A DNA stretch of 64,000 nt from the NCBI GenBank assembly GCA_013398955.1, contig VWPU01017855.1, forward strand, positions 27,685 through 91,684, given 5' to 3'. Both the position numbers and the translations under genes were made by a program. A model generated the notes under the pieces. The model made no database searches. It saw only the letters and a program-made list of their open reading frames with translations, and had not been told where the DNA came from. This document shows, one piece after another, positions 42,816 to 56,012 of the stretch (position 1 is its first letter; the number at the start of each line of letters is the position of its first letter). The stretch comes from Callaeas wilsoni (taxonomy: Eukaryota; Chordata; Aves; Passeriformes; Callaeidae).

Positions 42816-45725
42816 TTGAACATTTCATTACTTAAATAAGTATACATGGAGAATGGAAATTCCTGAAAAATCTGATGGGAATAAGCCATGAGTCAGCAAA
42901 AGCATTTAAGAGCTTTAAGAAAACACTGCTTTTAAATTGTCATCAGTGGAATTACTCATAGGTAAATCTGCAAATCTAAATTTGTATTAATCTTTAATGG
43001 TTTGGTCCAGTGTACAGTGAAATGTGTGGTCCTGGTTACGCTGTTCATACCCTTCCTTTAATCCACAGAATGTAACTTGGACACTATGGGTCATCCCTAT
43101 GGAGGTGTCCTCTGCTGTTGTTGAGGTACAAAGATTTCTTACTGCTGAGGCTTCAGCTCATTCTTGAGTTAGTTGCATGTAGCTGAGTTGAGAATCAAGT
43201 AAAAAAAGTGCAGGCTTTTTTTTCTTTCAGACCATAATTGTAATTTAGTCAGTGATACTCTGGGACTTCACGAAGGGATTCACATGCTTCAGGAGCCTTT
43301 TTGAGCTGAATCTGAAGCAGAAAGTTGCACAAGGAGAAACACCAAGCAGCTGATTTTTTTTGTGGAAGAGACCTGTCTCACACTCCTCTGAGATGTCCAG
43401 AAGAGCTGTGCTGGGATAGCCCTGTGAACCTAGGCCTCCAGGTCACTGCCATTACAACCAGTCTTTCTCTTATTATTGTGGTATTTTATAACTGTGCTCT
43501 GGTTTTGCCATTCTGTATTAATTTATCACCTTTTAATTTTCCTTCTGTTTAAATCTTAGAAAACCTTTAAGTCAAGGAAATTACTGCACCATTACCTCTA
43601 TGGAACCAGATTCATTTAGGGCAATAGTTGAGTTCCTTTTAGTGTTTCTTTTAATTTAAATATTATTTTACTCACAACTACAACACCTCTTCCTCTCTTT
43701 GCCCTTCCTCTTCTTGCTTCCCCCCTTGTACATCCTCATGGGATGTCAGCGTGGCATGAAGAATGGCTCATCGTTAGCTAGTGAATGGAGCTATGCCCAC
43801 AGATACCTGAGACACAGTTTGAACTGCTTCAAAAAGCCAACGAAAAGAGCTAGTGCAGAAATACAAGATCTCTTGTGCCTCAGTAAGATATTACAATTTT
43901 GATTTGGGGCTGGGCAGGCCTAAGGAATCCCAAAAAATAAATCTCTGTAAGAAGCCTTCAGAGTGTATTCCCTGGGAAATTATTACGTGTATTTCTTCTG
44001 TTTTGTTTATTTTCTGTTTTGTGTATGTTTCACAAATTATTTTATGATTCAGGTTTTACATTAGTCTAATGGAGAGTCTACATTTTTGAAGGCTGTTTTT
44101 ATTAGACATGCTTAGCAGAACACTTATGAATAGAGAAAGCCCCAGATTCTCCTAACAAAATGTGACATGGGCTCTGAACCTTTGAATAGTTAAGTCCTTT
44201 GTTTCACAATCAAGGTAAGTAACTAGGACTATTCAAACTGGAAAAATTAAATCAGAAATTGGATGTGAGTGCTGTAACTGATAAAAATACATATAAGAAA
44301 GTTTGAGTTTTACTACTAGTGAGACGTTTCAGCTTGGCAACAAGGAACTTGGATATTCTGCATGCAGTAGCACACACAGACACAGTGGTGCTGGTTTGTT
44401 TGCCTTGGTAGATACAGGGTCAAGGGATGCTGAGACACAGAGAAGCAAGTGGGCTTGTGAGCTGTACAGTGCAAAGTAAAGGAAACAGCAGAAATAGAAA
44501 TACAGAGAACTACACCTGAGCCCATGTAGGAGGACTCACAAAAATTTCTTTAAAAGGTGCATTTGAAGTTTGTGTAAAATGACTAGGGCTGTCATTCTGA
44601 TGGACAAGGGAGGTTTGGCTGTGGCTGCATGCTGAGCATAAGAGCCCAGTGTTCGTACTCAGAGGTGAGGTGATAACTTGCTTTGGGGGATATTTTTTTA
44701 TAATGTTGATGCTGGCTTTTTGAGTGTTTTTCTATGCAATGTGTGTGTGTCTATGTGTGTGAGTGTGTATGATGGGAAACACGCGAGTGTGTAGTAAGAA
44801 CTGTAGTTTCAGTGTATGGAATTTGCTACTGGCAAGTTATTTTAGCATTGAGTCCAAGATAAATACCAGGTAGGCTTATGTTTTTGCATGTGCTTTTTTG
44901 TCCTAAAATGTATTAAAAGCCTTCCAAAATGCAGGAAGTTGCACCTTGGATTTCACGATTTCCTTGGGGCTGACATTCCCAGTGCACATTGCTTCATTTT
45001 CTGATTCGGCTTTAATTTTTGTTGTTTACCAAAAGGGAACCTTAGAAGAAGAGGCTCCAGACAAGTGTTTTTCTTTGGTCTGGGGGCTGGCTTCCCTGAC
45101 TTTCCCTAAAGAATTTTCTTCTGCACTGTTCTACACACCATGGGAGTCTCTAGACCTCCTTTCCACACTCCTGTTGTTTTGATTTATTTCTTTGGAGTAC
45201 AAATAGGATTAAGCAGAATGGAATGGTACTGACTTACTGGAAGTTGTCTTGTTAGCTTCCTTAATGTACATGTAATAGAAGAAACAGGCTTTGAATTGAA
45301 GACACTCCACTGTGTCATTTAAAATTATTTTCTCTGGCCTCAGAGTACCTTTCCCTTTAAAGTCTTCTTTGCATGGATACTTGGAAAAACACTTAATTTT
45401 TTTCCCATTGAAATTGTGTGTCAGACCCAGAAGTGGGCTGTGACCCAGCTGATGCTTTTTTCCAGTTCCAGAGAACACACATGCCCTTAATACCCACTGC
45501 ATTATTTCTCACATGCCATCTGACAGACTGAGTATGTGAAAAAGCAAAGGCTCTGGAAGCCCTCATGAAGAAGCACTGCAGCAGGACTGCTTAGGAAGCC
45601 ATGGCTTATGGGTCAGCTGGGAGCCTGGCTGTTGTGCTGGCTTTTCCTGGGGGTTTTTTTTGCTTTTCTGTGGGAATTTGTGGTATGTGCATCTTGGTGG
45701 GTGTTTTTCAATCCCTGAACACTGG
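42816..45725. other. intergenic, no gene recognised
   Basis: AT-rich DNA with a TG-rich microsatellite near 44737-44795. No coding or RNA gene is recognised. Confidence 0.75.
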
Positions 45726-48075
45726 TAATAGAATTATAGAATCGTTAAGGTTGTTAAAGACCTCTAAGATAACCAAGTCCAACCAGTAACCCAGCACTAC
45801 CATGTTCACCACTATGTCCCAAAGTGCCACATGCACACACCTTTGGAACACTTCCAGGAGTGGTGATGGCACCACCAATTGAGCAGCCAATGCCCGACTA
45901 CCCTGTTGAAGAAGAAATTTTTCCTAGTATCCAATCTAAACCTCCCCTGGTGCAACTTGAGGCAATTTTCTCTTGTCTTGTCTTTTGTTACCTGGGAGAG
46001 CAGAACACCTCCCTACTTTGCTACAATCTTTCAGGTAGTTATAAGAGAGCAGTAAGGTCTCCCCTTGCCTTCCTCTACTCCAGGCTAAACACCCCCGCTC
46101 CCTCAGCTGCAACTCATAGGACCCATGCTCCAGACCCTTCACCAGCGCTGTTGTCCTTCTCTGGACTCACTCCGGCACCTCGATGTTCTTATTGCAGTGA
46201 GGGGCCCAGAACTGAACACAGAATTCAAGATGTCGCCTCACCAGAGCTGAATCCAGGGGGACAATCACTGCCCTGGTCCTGCTGGCCACACGATTGCTGA
46301 TACAGGCCAGGATGCCGTTGGCCTTCATGGACACCTGGGCACCCTGCGGGATCGTGTTCAATACCCTCTGGTCCTTTTCTACTGGGCAGCTTTCCAGCCA
46401 CTCTTCCCCCAGCCTGTAGTCTTGCATGGGGTTTTTGTGGCCAAAGTGCAGGACCCAGCACTTCTCCATGAATCACATACCATTGGCCTTGGCCCATCGA
46501 TCCATCTTGTCTAGATCCTTCTGCAGAGCCTTCCCTACCCTCTTGCAGATAGACACTCAGCTTGGTGTCCTCTAGGAGCTGACTGAGGGGGCACTTGATC
46601 TCCTCATCCAAATATTTGATAAAGATGTTAAATAGGACTTGGACCCAACACTGAGCCCTGGGGAGCTGTACTAGCAACTGGACGTCAACTGGATGCAATT
46701 CCATTAACCACAAATATTTGGGCCCAGCAATCCAGCCAGCTCTTAATCCAGCAAAAGATACACTCACGCAGGTGATGAGTAACCAGCTGTTCCAGGAGAA
46801 TGCTGTGAGAATGGTGTCAAAGGCTTTATTAAAGCCCGTGTAGACAACATCCACAGACTTCCCCTCTTCCATTAAGTTGGTCACCTGGTCATAGAAGGTG
46901 ATCAGGTTGGTCAAGCAGGACCTGCCTTCTGCAAACCCACACTGGCTCGGTCTGATCCCCTGGTTATCTTGCACATGTTCTGCCACGTCAGGGCACTTAG
47001 GATGACCTCCAGGACACTGCCCAGCACCAAGGTCAGGCTAGCATATCTGTAGTTCCCTGGATTCTCCTTCTGACTCTTCTTGTAGATGGTAAATGGGTCA
47101 CATTTACTAACTTGCAGTCAACTGGGTCCATTTACCAGCCAGGACTGCTGGTAAATGATGAAAAGTGGCTTTGTGAGAACTTCCACCAGTGCCCTCAGAA
47201 CCCTTGGGTAGATCCCATCCAGCCCCATAGACCTGTTTGTGTCTAAGAGGTGTTTCAGGTTGTTAATCATTTCCTCCTGGATTATGAGGACTTATTCTGC
47301 TCCTCGTCGCTGTCTTTCAGTTCAGGGGCTGAGCACCTTGAGGACTACCAGTCTTGCTATGAAAGTCTAAGTCAAAGAAGGTATTAATTAAGTATATCAG
47401 CCTTCTTTACTCATCCTTTGTCAGTGTGTTTCCTTCTGCACCCAGTTAAAAATGGAGATTCTCCTTAGATCTCCTCGTGTTGCTGACGTATTTGCAGAAG
47501 CATTTTTTATTGTCTTTTACGGGATAGACAGATCAGGATCTCATTGGACTTGGCCCTTTTAATTTCCTCACTGCACAACGTCCTTCTAGTTCTCCTGAGT
47601 TGTCTGTTCCTTCTTCCAAAGGTCATAAACTCTCCTTTTTTCACTGAATTTCAGCCAAAGTTCTATGTTCAGCCAAGCTGGTCTTTCCTGGCTGCTTGTT
47701 TTTCAGCATATGAGGACAGCTCCTATGCTCCTGTGCACTTAGGATTTCCTTCTTAAATCACGTCCAGCCTTCTAGGACTCCTTTGCCCTTCAGGACTGCT
47801 GCCCAAAGGAGTCTCTCAACCAATCTCCACAACAGGCCAAACTCTGCCCTCCAGATGTCCCAGGCACCTGTCTCCCCTCCTTCTATCTCTGAGAACCAAA
47901 ACCACCATCATTATGTGATTGTTGTGCCCAAGATGGCCTCTAGTGAGGACATCACCCACCAGACCTTCTCTGTTTGCAAACAGCAGGTCCAGCAGCTGCC
48001 GTCCCTGGCTGGCTCACACATCAGCTGTGTCAGAAAGCTCTCTGCCAAACACTTCAGGAACTTCCTAGACTAAGA
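45726..48075 (-). mobile_element. long CR1 LINE copy (about 2.35 kb), - strand
   Basis: Read on the - strand, the copy runs from the end of the ORF2 endonuclease (encoded near 47930-48075), through the linker and the reverse transcriptase, to the 3'UTR end at 45726. The clearest open piece is 46225-46986, with SQCGFAEGRSCLTNLITFYD and VDVVYTGFNKAFDTI of the RT fingers and palm. The catalytic aspartate box, normally FADDTK, reads LLEDTK, and many frameshifts and stops occur. It is the longest repeat in the window and is inactive. The element is truncated within the endonuclease and lacks ORF1. Confidence 0.93.
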
Positions 48076-51000
48076 CACTGTTTGAAAGCAAGACCTTCAC
48101 AGGGGTAAGTAAAGCACTTGCAGTTCACAGAGTTGAGAGAAGCAGTCTTGTGTTGGGAAACTGGAGGTTATATTCTCTTACAGATGTGCTTCAGTTGACA
48201 TTTTTCTCACTTTGCTGTCATTTTTTTCAAAATTTTCAATGACACAAGAAAACCCCCAAATATAAGAGGGGCTAGTGTTGTTCTAGATCCTTTTCTTCTG
48301 AAACTCTGCTACAACAAAATCAGCAACGGGGAAGAACGAATTGTATTTTTTTTCTGTTTTGCCTATAAGTAGATTCTTTTTTTCAAGATCAAATCTGTAT
48401 TTTAAATTTTTTTTAATAAAAGGTATTTAAAAGGTAAAAAGGATTTTCTGATTGGCTGTATTATAGAGTATAACCTTACTAAGAATACACAGACAATAAA
48501 GATATTATTTAACTTCAGAAATTCTGCTTGCAAATTCATAGATACACACCTATGATCAAAGAACCTATCTTATCAAGATAGCATCTCAAATACTTGTTTC
48601 CATAAAGTTTTGATAACAAAGAACTCCTTTAAAAAAAGCAGAAAAGAGCCACAATAATAAACACTGACACAGTGTAACTGAAGCAAGTGAAAAAGGAATC
48701 CTGCCTTCCTATAAGTCACTTCTGGCTTTGGTTTATGCCATGGCCCTCTTCAGGATCATATAATTTTATTTAGGCACCAAAAGAGGTTACTAAGTTTTCA
48801 GGAGCTCTGAGAGCTCAGCTATGGTTTCTCTGTTGGATGGATGCTGGCCCCTTTGTTCCACCCTACAGAGGTAGGAAAGAACTGTCAAAGCTTTTTTGTC
48901 TTTTATTTCTTGCTATACTTTGTTCCAAAGGAAGTGGGTTCTGGAAGCATTCACCATTGTAAATCATGGCTTAAATTCAATGCTTGGTCATCTGTTTAAC
49001 TGCTGCTCTGTTTTCAGACTTGCACCCAGTGCTGCACTGTTGGGAGAACAGAGGGTGCTGTATTGTCACTTGAAAATATATGAAAATCATAATGGATAGT
49101 AGTAATCTACAGTAAAATTACAGTAGTAAATTGTCAGGAAAATACTGATATTAAAGAGTTCTTTATGTTTCAAAATGAAAAGTGGCTACACATCTTATTT
49201 ATTGTGTTCCATGAATCTTTTCCTATTCTTTTATGATTATATCTTACACTAACTGATAAAATCTAAGCCTTTCATCCACTACAGATGCTCCATATTCCAG
49301 CAGGCCTTTGATCCAATATGATTGTCTTGAATGGCACTACAGGGTCAGAGCATTTTCTCCAGAGCTTTTTGAGTTGCAGCATATTTCATAAGGGGAGCCC
49401 TTTTATTAAGATTTCTTCTGCCACTGTAATGGAAAACATAGATTCGTGATCTGTTCTTTACAGGATATTAAACAAAAATTATGCCATCATTATTGGATTA
49501 GTTACCTCAGTGTTTTCAGAGACTAACTTGTTATCATTACATTTTTCTAAATGGCTTATTGCTTCTTTAATAGAATGGATTTTGAGTGGCCCTGACATAG
49601 AAAATTAATAAAGGGACAAACTGTGTAATCTTTTAGACTAATCAAAAAAAAAGTGTGACACTAAGCTACATACAATCAAACTTGAGTTAAATTTTCTCCT
49701 GTATCTTTATCAGGGTTTAAATTCCCTTGTGCATTTCTGTGGAAGGAAAGTTCCATGCTTAGTAACTCAGGAGGAGGCATTGAGGAAGGATTTTTCTGTA
49801 GCTGAGATAAGATGAGCTGAAGTGAATGTGGAAATATGATACACATAATATAATGCGTACACATAAATGCAAAGGGTTTAGATCATGTAGTCTGGTCAGG
49901 TATTTATTTCATGATCTTCAGATGTGTCTCAAAACAGATATTCACTAGGTCAGCAGAAACAAAGCCACAATACTGGTCTTCCTTCACAAAGCCTCTGATG
50001 AAAATGACATGTCTAGGTACATGCCCATTTAAGCAGTTCATTGTCATATCCCGGGAACGATGGTGTACAGCGCTCCACAGCATACAAAATTTGGAACTGC
50101 AGGTTATTTGCAAGTGGCTGAAAGAAGACACTGCCTCTATGAAATGTGCAACTTCGTATGCTGCTGTGTAGAATAATTTATACACCTTCAAGAAGTTTAT
50201 GCAAAAGCATCTTTGTTAGGTTCTCTCAAATATCTTTACAGTACAGGAGATCAAATGAAGGGGAAAGCCCCAGGAATACATAAAAGTACACCTGGAATCC
50301 TATTAAAGAGAATGCATTGCGTTCTCCACATAATGCTGACTCCAAGAAGTGTATACTACCTTCAATAAATCATCTTTCTAAAGAATAAAATGCATCAAAA
50401 TTGTTATTCCGGGAAATCTCATCAGTGGTTCTGGCATAGCAGTAAAACTTTGGAACTTTGGGCATAGATTAGTTTAATCCTTTGTGGAATCTAACAACAT
50501 TATCGTGTGAACATCTACTATGTCAATTGGCTTGACTTCCGACTTGTGAACAAAATTTGGTGGATGTTGCTTACTTGGATCTGCGACTTCTGAATGTTGC
50601 TGCAGTGGCTGTATCTCTTTTATTAAAATACATAAATTTGTTTCTGGTTCCCAGCATTCTGGTTTGGACCTCCGTAGTGCTTATATATGTTCACTTATGT
50701 TTTCCACTTGGATAGTTACTTGCATTTGCCCGAACTTTCCCCTTCTTTTCACAGAAGAAAACAGAGACACTTGAGTTAGGTCTTCTAAACAGGTGTCAGG
50801 TAATGTAGAAATAATAAATGACAAGGTGCAGGGCTACAAGAAATTTTCTTTTTATTTTGATGCAAGCTATTCAGTTCAAGAAAAAGACACTTTCTACCCA
50901 GATGAATGACATTTAGCTATCCTCACAAGGAAAAAAGTCTGTTAATACAAAGAACAGCTAGTTCATGGAACAACCCAGTGAAAACAAAAATATTTTCAAA

Positions 51001-54000
51001 GGTATGGGGGTTTTTTTGTTTGGTTGTTTTTTTTCAAATATTTGTCCCCAGGAAGATAAGCTGCAGTTTAAAACTTGAGGCATTTAAATCTTTTGCCAGT
51101 ATACCTCCTGAACATCTAATACAGATTTCAAGACTGAAGCTATCCATTTGGTGAGAAATTTTTGCTCAGGGTAACGTGCAACATGTTGGACAATCAGATA
51201 CTGCTAAATTCGGGTATATATCTGGGGTGCTGATAACTGTGCTTTGGAATAGTGGTTTTATTATTAATTGCTTGGTTGAAAGACTTAAACCATTTGGTGC
51301 TTGGACACATTGGAATCCTTTAAGTAAATAGTTTAGTCTTGGCATCCTTTCACTGTAACTGCTGCAACTTATCCAGTTAATGTCAAAGGGGTGGATGTTT
51401 CATCTCGAAGCCCATTTAGAAGGACAAAATTTGGTTTTATACACACTGTCTCTTACACTAAAAGCACAGATTTTCAAACACTTTATAAAAGTCCATAATT
51501 CATGCCCAGCCACAGGCAGGATTTGCAATTATTTCAGCCTGGTTGGGAAAGCACCTTTTTCTTTGTGGGAGAAACCTGCATTTCTCAGACTGCCTTGAAT
51601 TCAGGTTGGGAGTCTGACATCACGGACTGCATTCAAATACTGCTATCAGAATTTGGTGACTGAGAAAGAAAATTTACATTTAAACAGGTAGTACAGTCAT
51701 GGAATATAAGCATACTCCTATATGAATAACAATATATTACAATAAAAATAATTAAGCTTCAATCCTGCAAATCTTTACTAAGTGCTTAACTCTCAAAGGA
51801 CTCCTAAGACTGTAAAACTAAGCAGATGTGTAACTATTTGCAGGATTTGTGCCTTAGGACTTTTCTGTAACTTTTGAAGCTCCATGAAGGTCAAATTTGG
51901 GATATTTAAAAGCCTTAAGGTGACATATATGCACCTTGCTGAGGTGTTGAAATATTTTTGAAAGTAGAAGATACTCATATGCCAGGGGAAATAATCTTAA
52001 AATAGGATGGAACACCTATCAGGATCTGTATGTGTATCTATGTGTATGGAAGGCAAGCAAATACCTATGGGTGCACTTCAGCATAAGACATGCAAGATTT
52101 TGTAGTGCAACAGCACACTGACAGGATTCCTGGAATCATCTTTTGCTCTACAGCTCTGAGTACCTTAAGAAAATAATTAGTTTCATTGCTGCAACATAGT
52201 TTGCCCAGTGAAACTTCAGAAACTTCCCCATCTACTGATAGGGACCCAACGGTGGCTGAAAGGATGTGTTGATACTTGCTTTTTGTCTTATTAAAAGCGG
52301 TGAAGTCAAATCCCAAAGCCCTGCTGCTTCCCTCTAAATGTAATCACTCAGGGAGTTAAACTCTGGTGAAATAAAATTCTGTCATTTGACAAGATCAGAA
52401 CTGGTTTTATGTACTGATAAACCTCAGAAACTTAAGGTAGGTCATCTCGCTTCTAGTCTAAAAGTCAGTACTGAGGTAAAAAGCTCAAATATTAGAGAAC
52501 TGGCAGCATAAGAGGCTTTATCTGTACCTGGGCTTATTTGTGTAATCACAATATAAACACATTAGGCAGTAAAAAGCAATGTTTTTTTACTAAACATACA
52601 AAATTTTTTTTTACCCCAGCAGCAATAGAAATTTTTCAATAACAGTGTTTTTACTGCATTTTCATTTTGTTTTTTAAGATCTCAATATTACAAAAACATA
52701 AACCTATGTGCAGATGACTGTTCTGAAAGATATCTGACCTATCAGATACATGAGTTTCAAGATTTATTCAGTAGTTTGTAGAGCTTAAATCAACCCATGG
52801 TTTATTCCTAACTGTGCCCATCTCTACTTCTGAGCAGGAATAATTCCACCGAATGCTCCTATTCCATTCCAGCAAATCAATTCCAAATGTATTTTCTTGA
52901 CTTTGTCTTTTGCTACTACACTGTCTCTGCAGAAGATGTTTTAAATTGAACTATTTATTATTTATAGGCTCTTGTTAAAGACTGTAGAACTCCGCCTGTG
53001 TTAAATTTTCATTTTGGCCTGCTGGCCAGCTGGTATTCTGAATGATCTTGTGTTTGTGCAAACACACTAGACACTTAGGAGAAGATGTAGTACTTCTTGG
53101 GGAATAAATGCTCATATCAGAGGCTCATATCAGGTAGGAAAAAAGATGCTATATTTGCCAGTGGATGTGAAAGGCTAATCAGATAAACTGATATGAAATT
53201 TGCCAGAGTGCTACACTTCCATTTTTCATAATAAGAATAATTAAAACTGTATGACTGGAATGCTGAGAGGTGACTCAAATAATATACTGGTTAACGTTAA
53301 GAAGGTGTAAATTCTCCAGAAAAGCCCTGCGCATACCAGCTGAAAATGCAACCCATGAAATAAATCCATCTGCCTACATTTGTTTTAACAGTAATACTGA
53401 CCTTAGAGCAAGGTATTTCCGAAGGATTTTTAATGACCAGCTGGAGTTAATAGCCTCTGGCTGTACTTCAGGCTTTAAACTCTGCCTAGCAAGCCATTAA
53501 TTCCTAGGAAATGCTCTGTTCCTTGATTGTTACTGCCTAACAGTATAACAACCTAGACTGTAAATAGCTCTTAGCAGAGAAAATAATATTATTAAATGCA
53601 CATAGTACCCTCCTTCAGAAAAGACTCCAAACTATTTACAAGGTGAGGGTTCTGAAAAACAAAGTAAGCAGAAATGACTATGTTGCTGGGAAAATAGCCT
53701 TTCATAATGGACAGGTCTAAGCAGATGCATATTCTCAGTATGTCTCTGAGAAATTAGACACCTTTACGGCTGTGCCATTGCCCACTGCTGGTGTTTTTGG
53801 CTACAGCCTAGGGAAGCATCAGCATCACCCCCTTCTACTGCTGGCTATTGGCCAACGTGGTCTGAATTTTGTGGACAAAATCTGGATAAACATTTCAAAC
53901 GTCTGCAAATGTCTGTCACCAGAGAACCAATACAGCAAGGCAAAAAAAGAAAAGGTAGTTGTTTGTGGTTAAGTCTTTTCGTGTATGTACAATGTCTAAG

Positions 54001-55502
54001 ACATCTAAGGCAATACAGCCTTATCTGCAGTACTTGCTTGCTGCAGGTGAGGAAAACATGATCACTGAAAAGGATGAGACAGACAAAATCAGTCTTGATT
54101 GCTGCCATGTCTTCAAGAACATCTGCAATGACACTAGTAACTGGAAGTATGAAGAGGCAGACCCAGGGACTGATAAACCAGGAGAAGCACCTGGCTGGAA
54201 GCCAGGTTTTCTAGCTAACTCTGTAACACCAGTGTGGTCACAGTGGCACATTCAGGCCACCAATTCCCACCCAAGCACAAGCATTAGTGAGGTGCCGAGG
54301 AGCTTAGTCCTGATGCTGAGAAACTGTAAGCTCGTGTTTAAGAGCACGCACATCAGTTGCACTTGGGACAGTACTCTGCCTAGCCTTAAGCACAGGACCT
54401 AAGGCTTTGCCAGGCCATTAGAAAAGGCTGTGCAGAAGGCTTTTCTAGGCATGCAGCTGCACTACACAGAAACACGGAGCTTCTAGAGCCTGAAATTTAC
54501 TCATAACAAGCCACTGTTAAACCCGCCTGTTTCAAATTTGGCATGAGAGGAGACATACTACAGATTTGTAGCAGTGCTAAATATGATAAATACCTTTTGT
54601 CACATGTTTGTTAAAGAATTTTATCATGTGGATATGAATAAAAAGCAGTGATGACCATAAAACTACTAGAGATATCAACCTCAAAGCCACAGAAAAAAAC
54701 CAGTGGTCTTCTGACAGAGAATGTTTTGCAGCATTGGCCTTTTTAATTTTATCATTATTTGTAACTGGTCTACTATGACTTTTGTAGGTCTAACATGGTT
54801 ACAAGTTCTCTGAACAAGCACTAATACATTTTATTATAATTTTAAATAGAGTGCTGCTGAAGCTAGCAAAATGACAGTTTGAAACCTGTTTTTCATTTGT
54901 TGCAGACTTTCTGAAAAGACATCTTATGTTTTCTCCCTGTTGTTTCTTAATTAGGCTTTCTTTATTCCATGACAAATAGGTATCACACCATTATCCAGCC
55001 ACAGATGAGTCTTCACATGTCTTTTCAGTTCCCATTCATGCACTGACACAACTCAGAGCACCACTAAACCATGTTCCATTTTTGATCCCTCTTAGTGGTA
55101 CAGAGTAGCCATAACTGAACAGAGTGCCTGGCAAAGTATGAATCATCAGGATGTCAGCTGCAGCACAAGAGCGGCTCTGGCAAAAGATGCACAAGGTCCT
55201 GCTGATGGAGTTTTTGCTCCACCCTCCTTATACCTTGAGAAAAAATCTAGATAGAGTCAAGCTCCCTATCTTCTCATCCTTTTGGCCATCTGTTCCCATC
55301 TGTTCTCTCACCCTGTGGCACAGAGAAGAATTTTTTGAGAGGTAGTAAGTGATGCCACAGCCCCCACATAGGTTTTGAATATTGAGGACGCTGGATCTAC
55401 TGAAAATAGATAATGTCTCCCTAACTAATTTAGTTACTTGTTTTACATGTTGCGTTTCATATGTTGTAATGTATAGCCGCATATGATCATGTTTAGATCC
55501 CG
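48076..55502. other. intergenic, no confident gene
   Basis: About 7.4 kb of AT-rich DNA. A minus-strand ORF of 95 codons at 49904-50191 is listed separately. A + frame of about 147 codons at 53959-54402 has no recognisable domain. No tRNA, CR1 or LTR is recognised. Confidence 0.7.
49904..50191 (-). pseudogene. unidentified minus-strand ORF, possible retrocopy fragment
   Basis: The - strand frame of 95 codons has a balanced, protein-like composition with several Cys and His (for example LNGHVPRHVIFIRGFVKEDQ and YCGFVSADLVNICFETHLK). Further upstream on the same strand, around 50480-50640, there is another protein-like open piece (NFVHKSEVKPIDIVDVHT) separated by stops. That would fit a decayed processed gene or unknown repeat. 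I do not recognise the parent, and chance cannot be excluded. Confidence 0.25.
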
Positions 55503-56012
55503 TATCACAAAATCATAGAATAAGCTGAATTGGAAGGGACCCACAAGGATCATTAGGTCCAACTCCTGGCCCTGCACAGCATCATCCTTGAGTCACACCA
55601 TGTGCCTGAGAACATTATCCTACTGCTCTTGTACTCTGTCAGGCTGGTGCTGTGACCACTTCCCAGGGGAGCCTGTTCCAGTGCCCAACCATCCTCTCTC
55701 TGGGTGAAGAACATTTTTCTAATATCCAACCTAAACCTCCCCAGACACAGCATCAGTCCATTCCCTCAGGTCCTGTCACTGTCACCACAGAGCAGAGATC
55801 AGGGCCTGCCCCTCCTCTTTCCATCCTGAGGAAGCTGTAACAGCAATGAGGTCTGTCCTCAGCCTCCTCTTCTCCAGGCTGAACAGACCAAGTGCCCTCA
55901 GCCACTCATACAGCTTCCCCCAAAGGCCCTTCATCATCCTTAAGGCCCTCCTTTGGATGCTCTCTAACAGCTTAATGTCTTTTCTATATTGTGGAGTCCA
56001 AAATCAGTAAAT
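55503..56012 (-). mobile_element. CR1 LINE, 5'-truncated, - strand
   Basis: It starts with ATCATAGAATAAGCTGAATT and GGAAGGGACCCACAAGGATC, the reverse complement of a CR1 3' end. It extends through the ORF2 C-terminus (CTAATATCCAACCTAAACCT, TCTTCTCCAGGCTGAACAGA). It is degraded and short. Confidence 0.9.

Noticed and set aside
53959..54402. + strand frame of about 147 codons in the intergenic region
   Set aside because: I see no family similarity, no poly(A) signal or splice context, and no second supporting feature.
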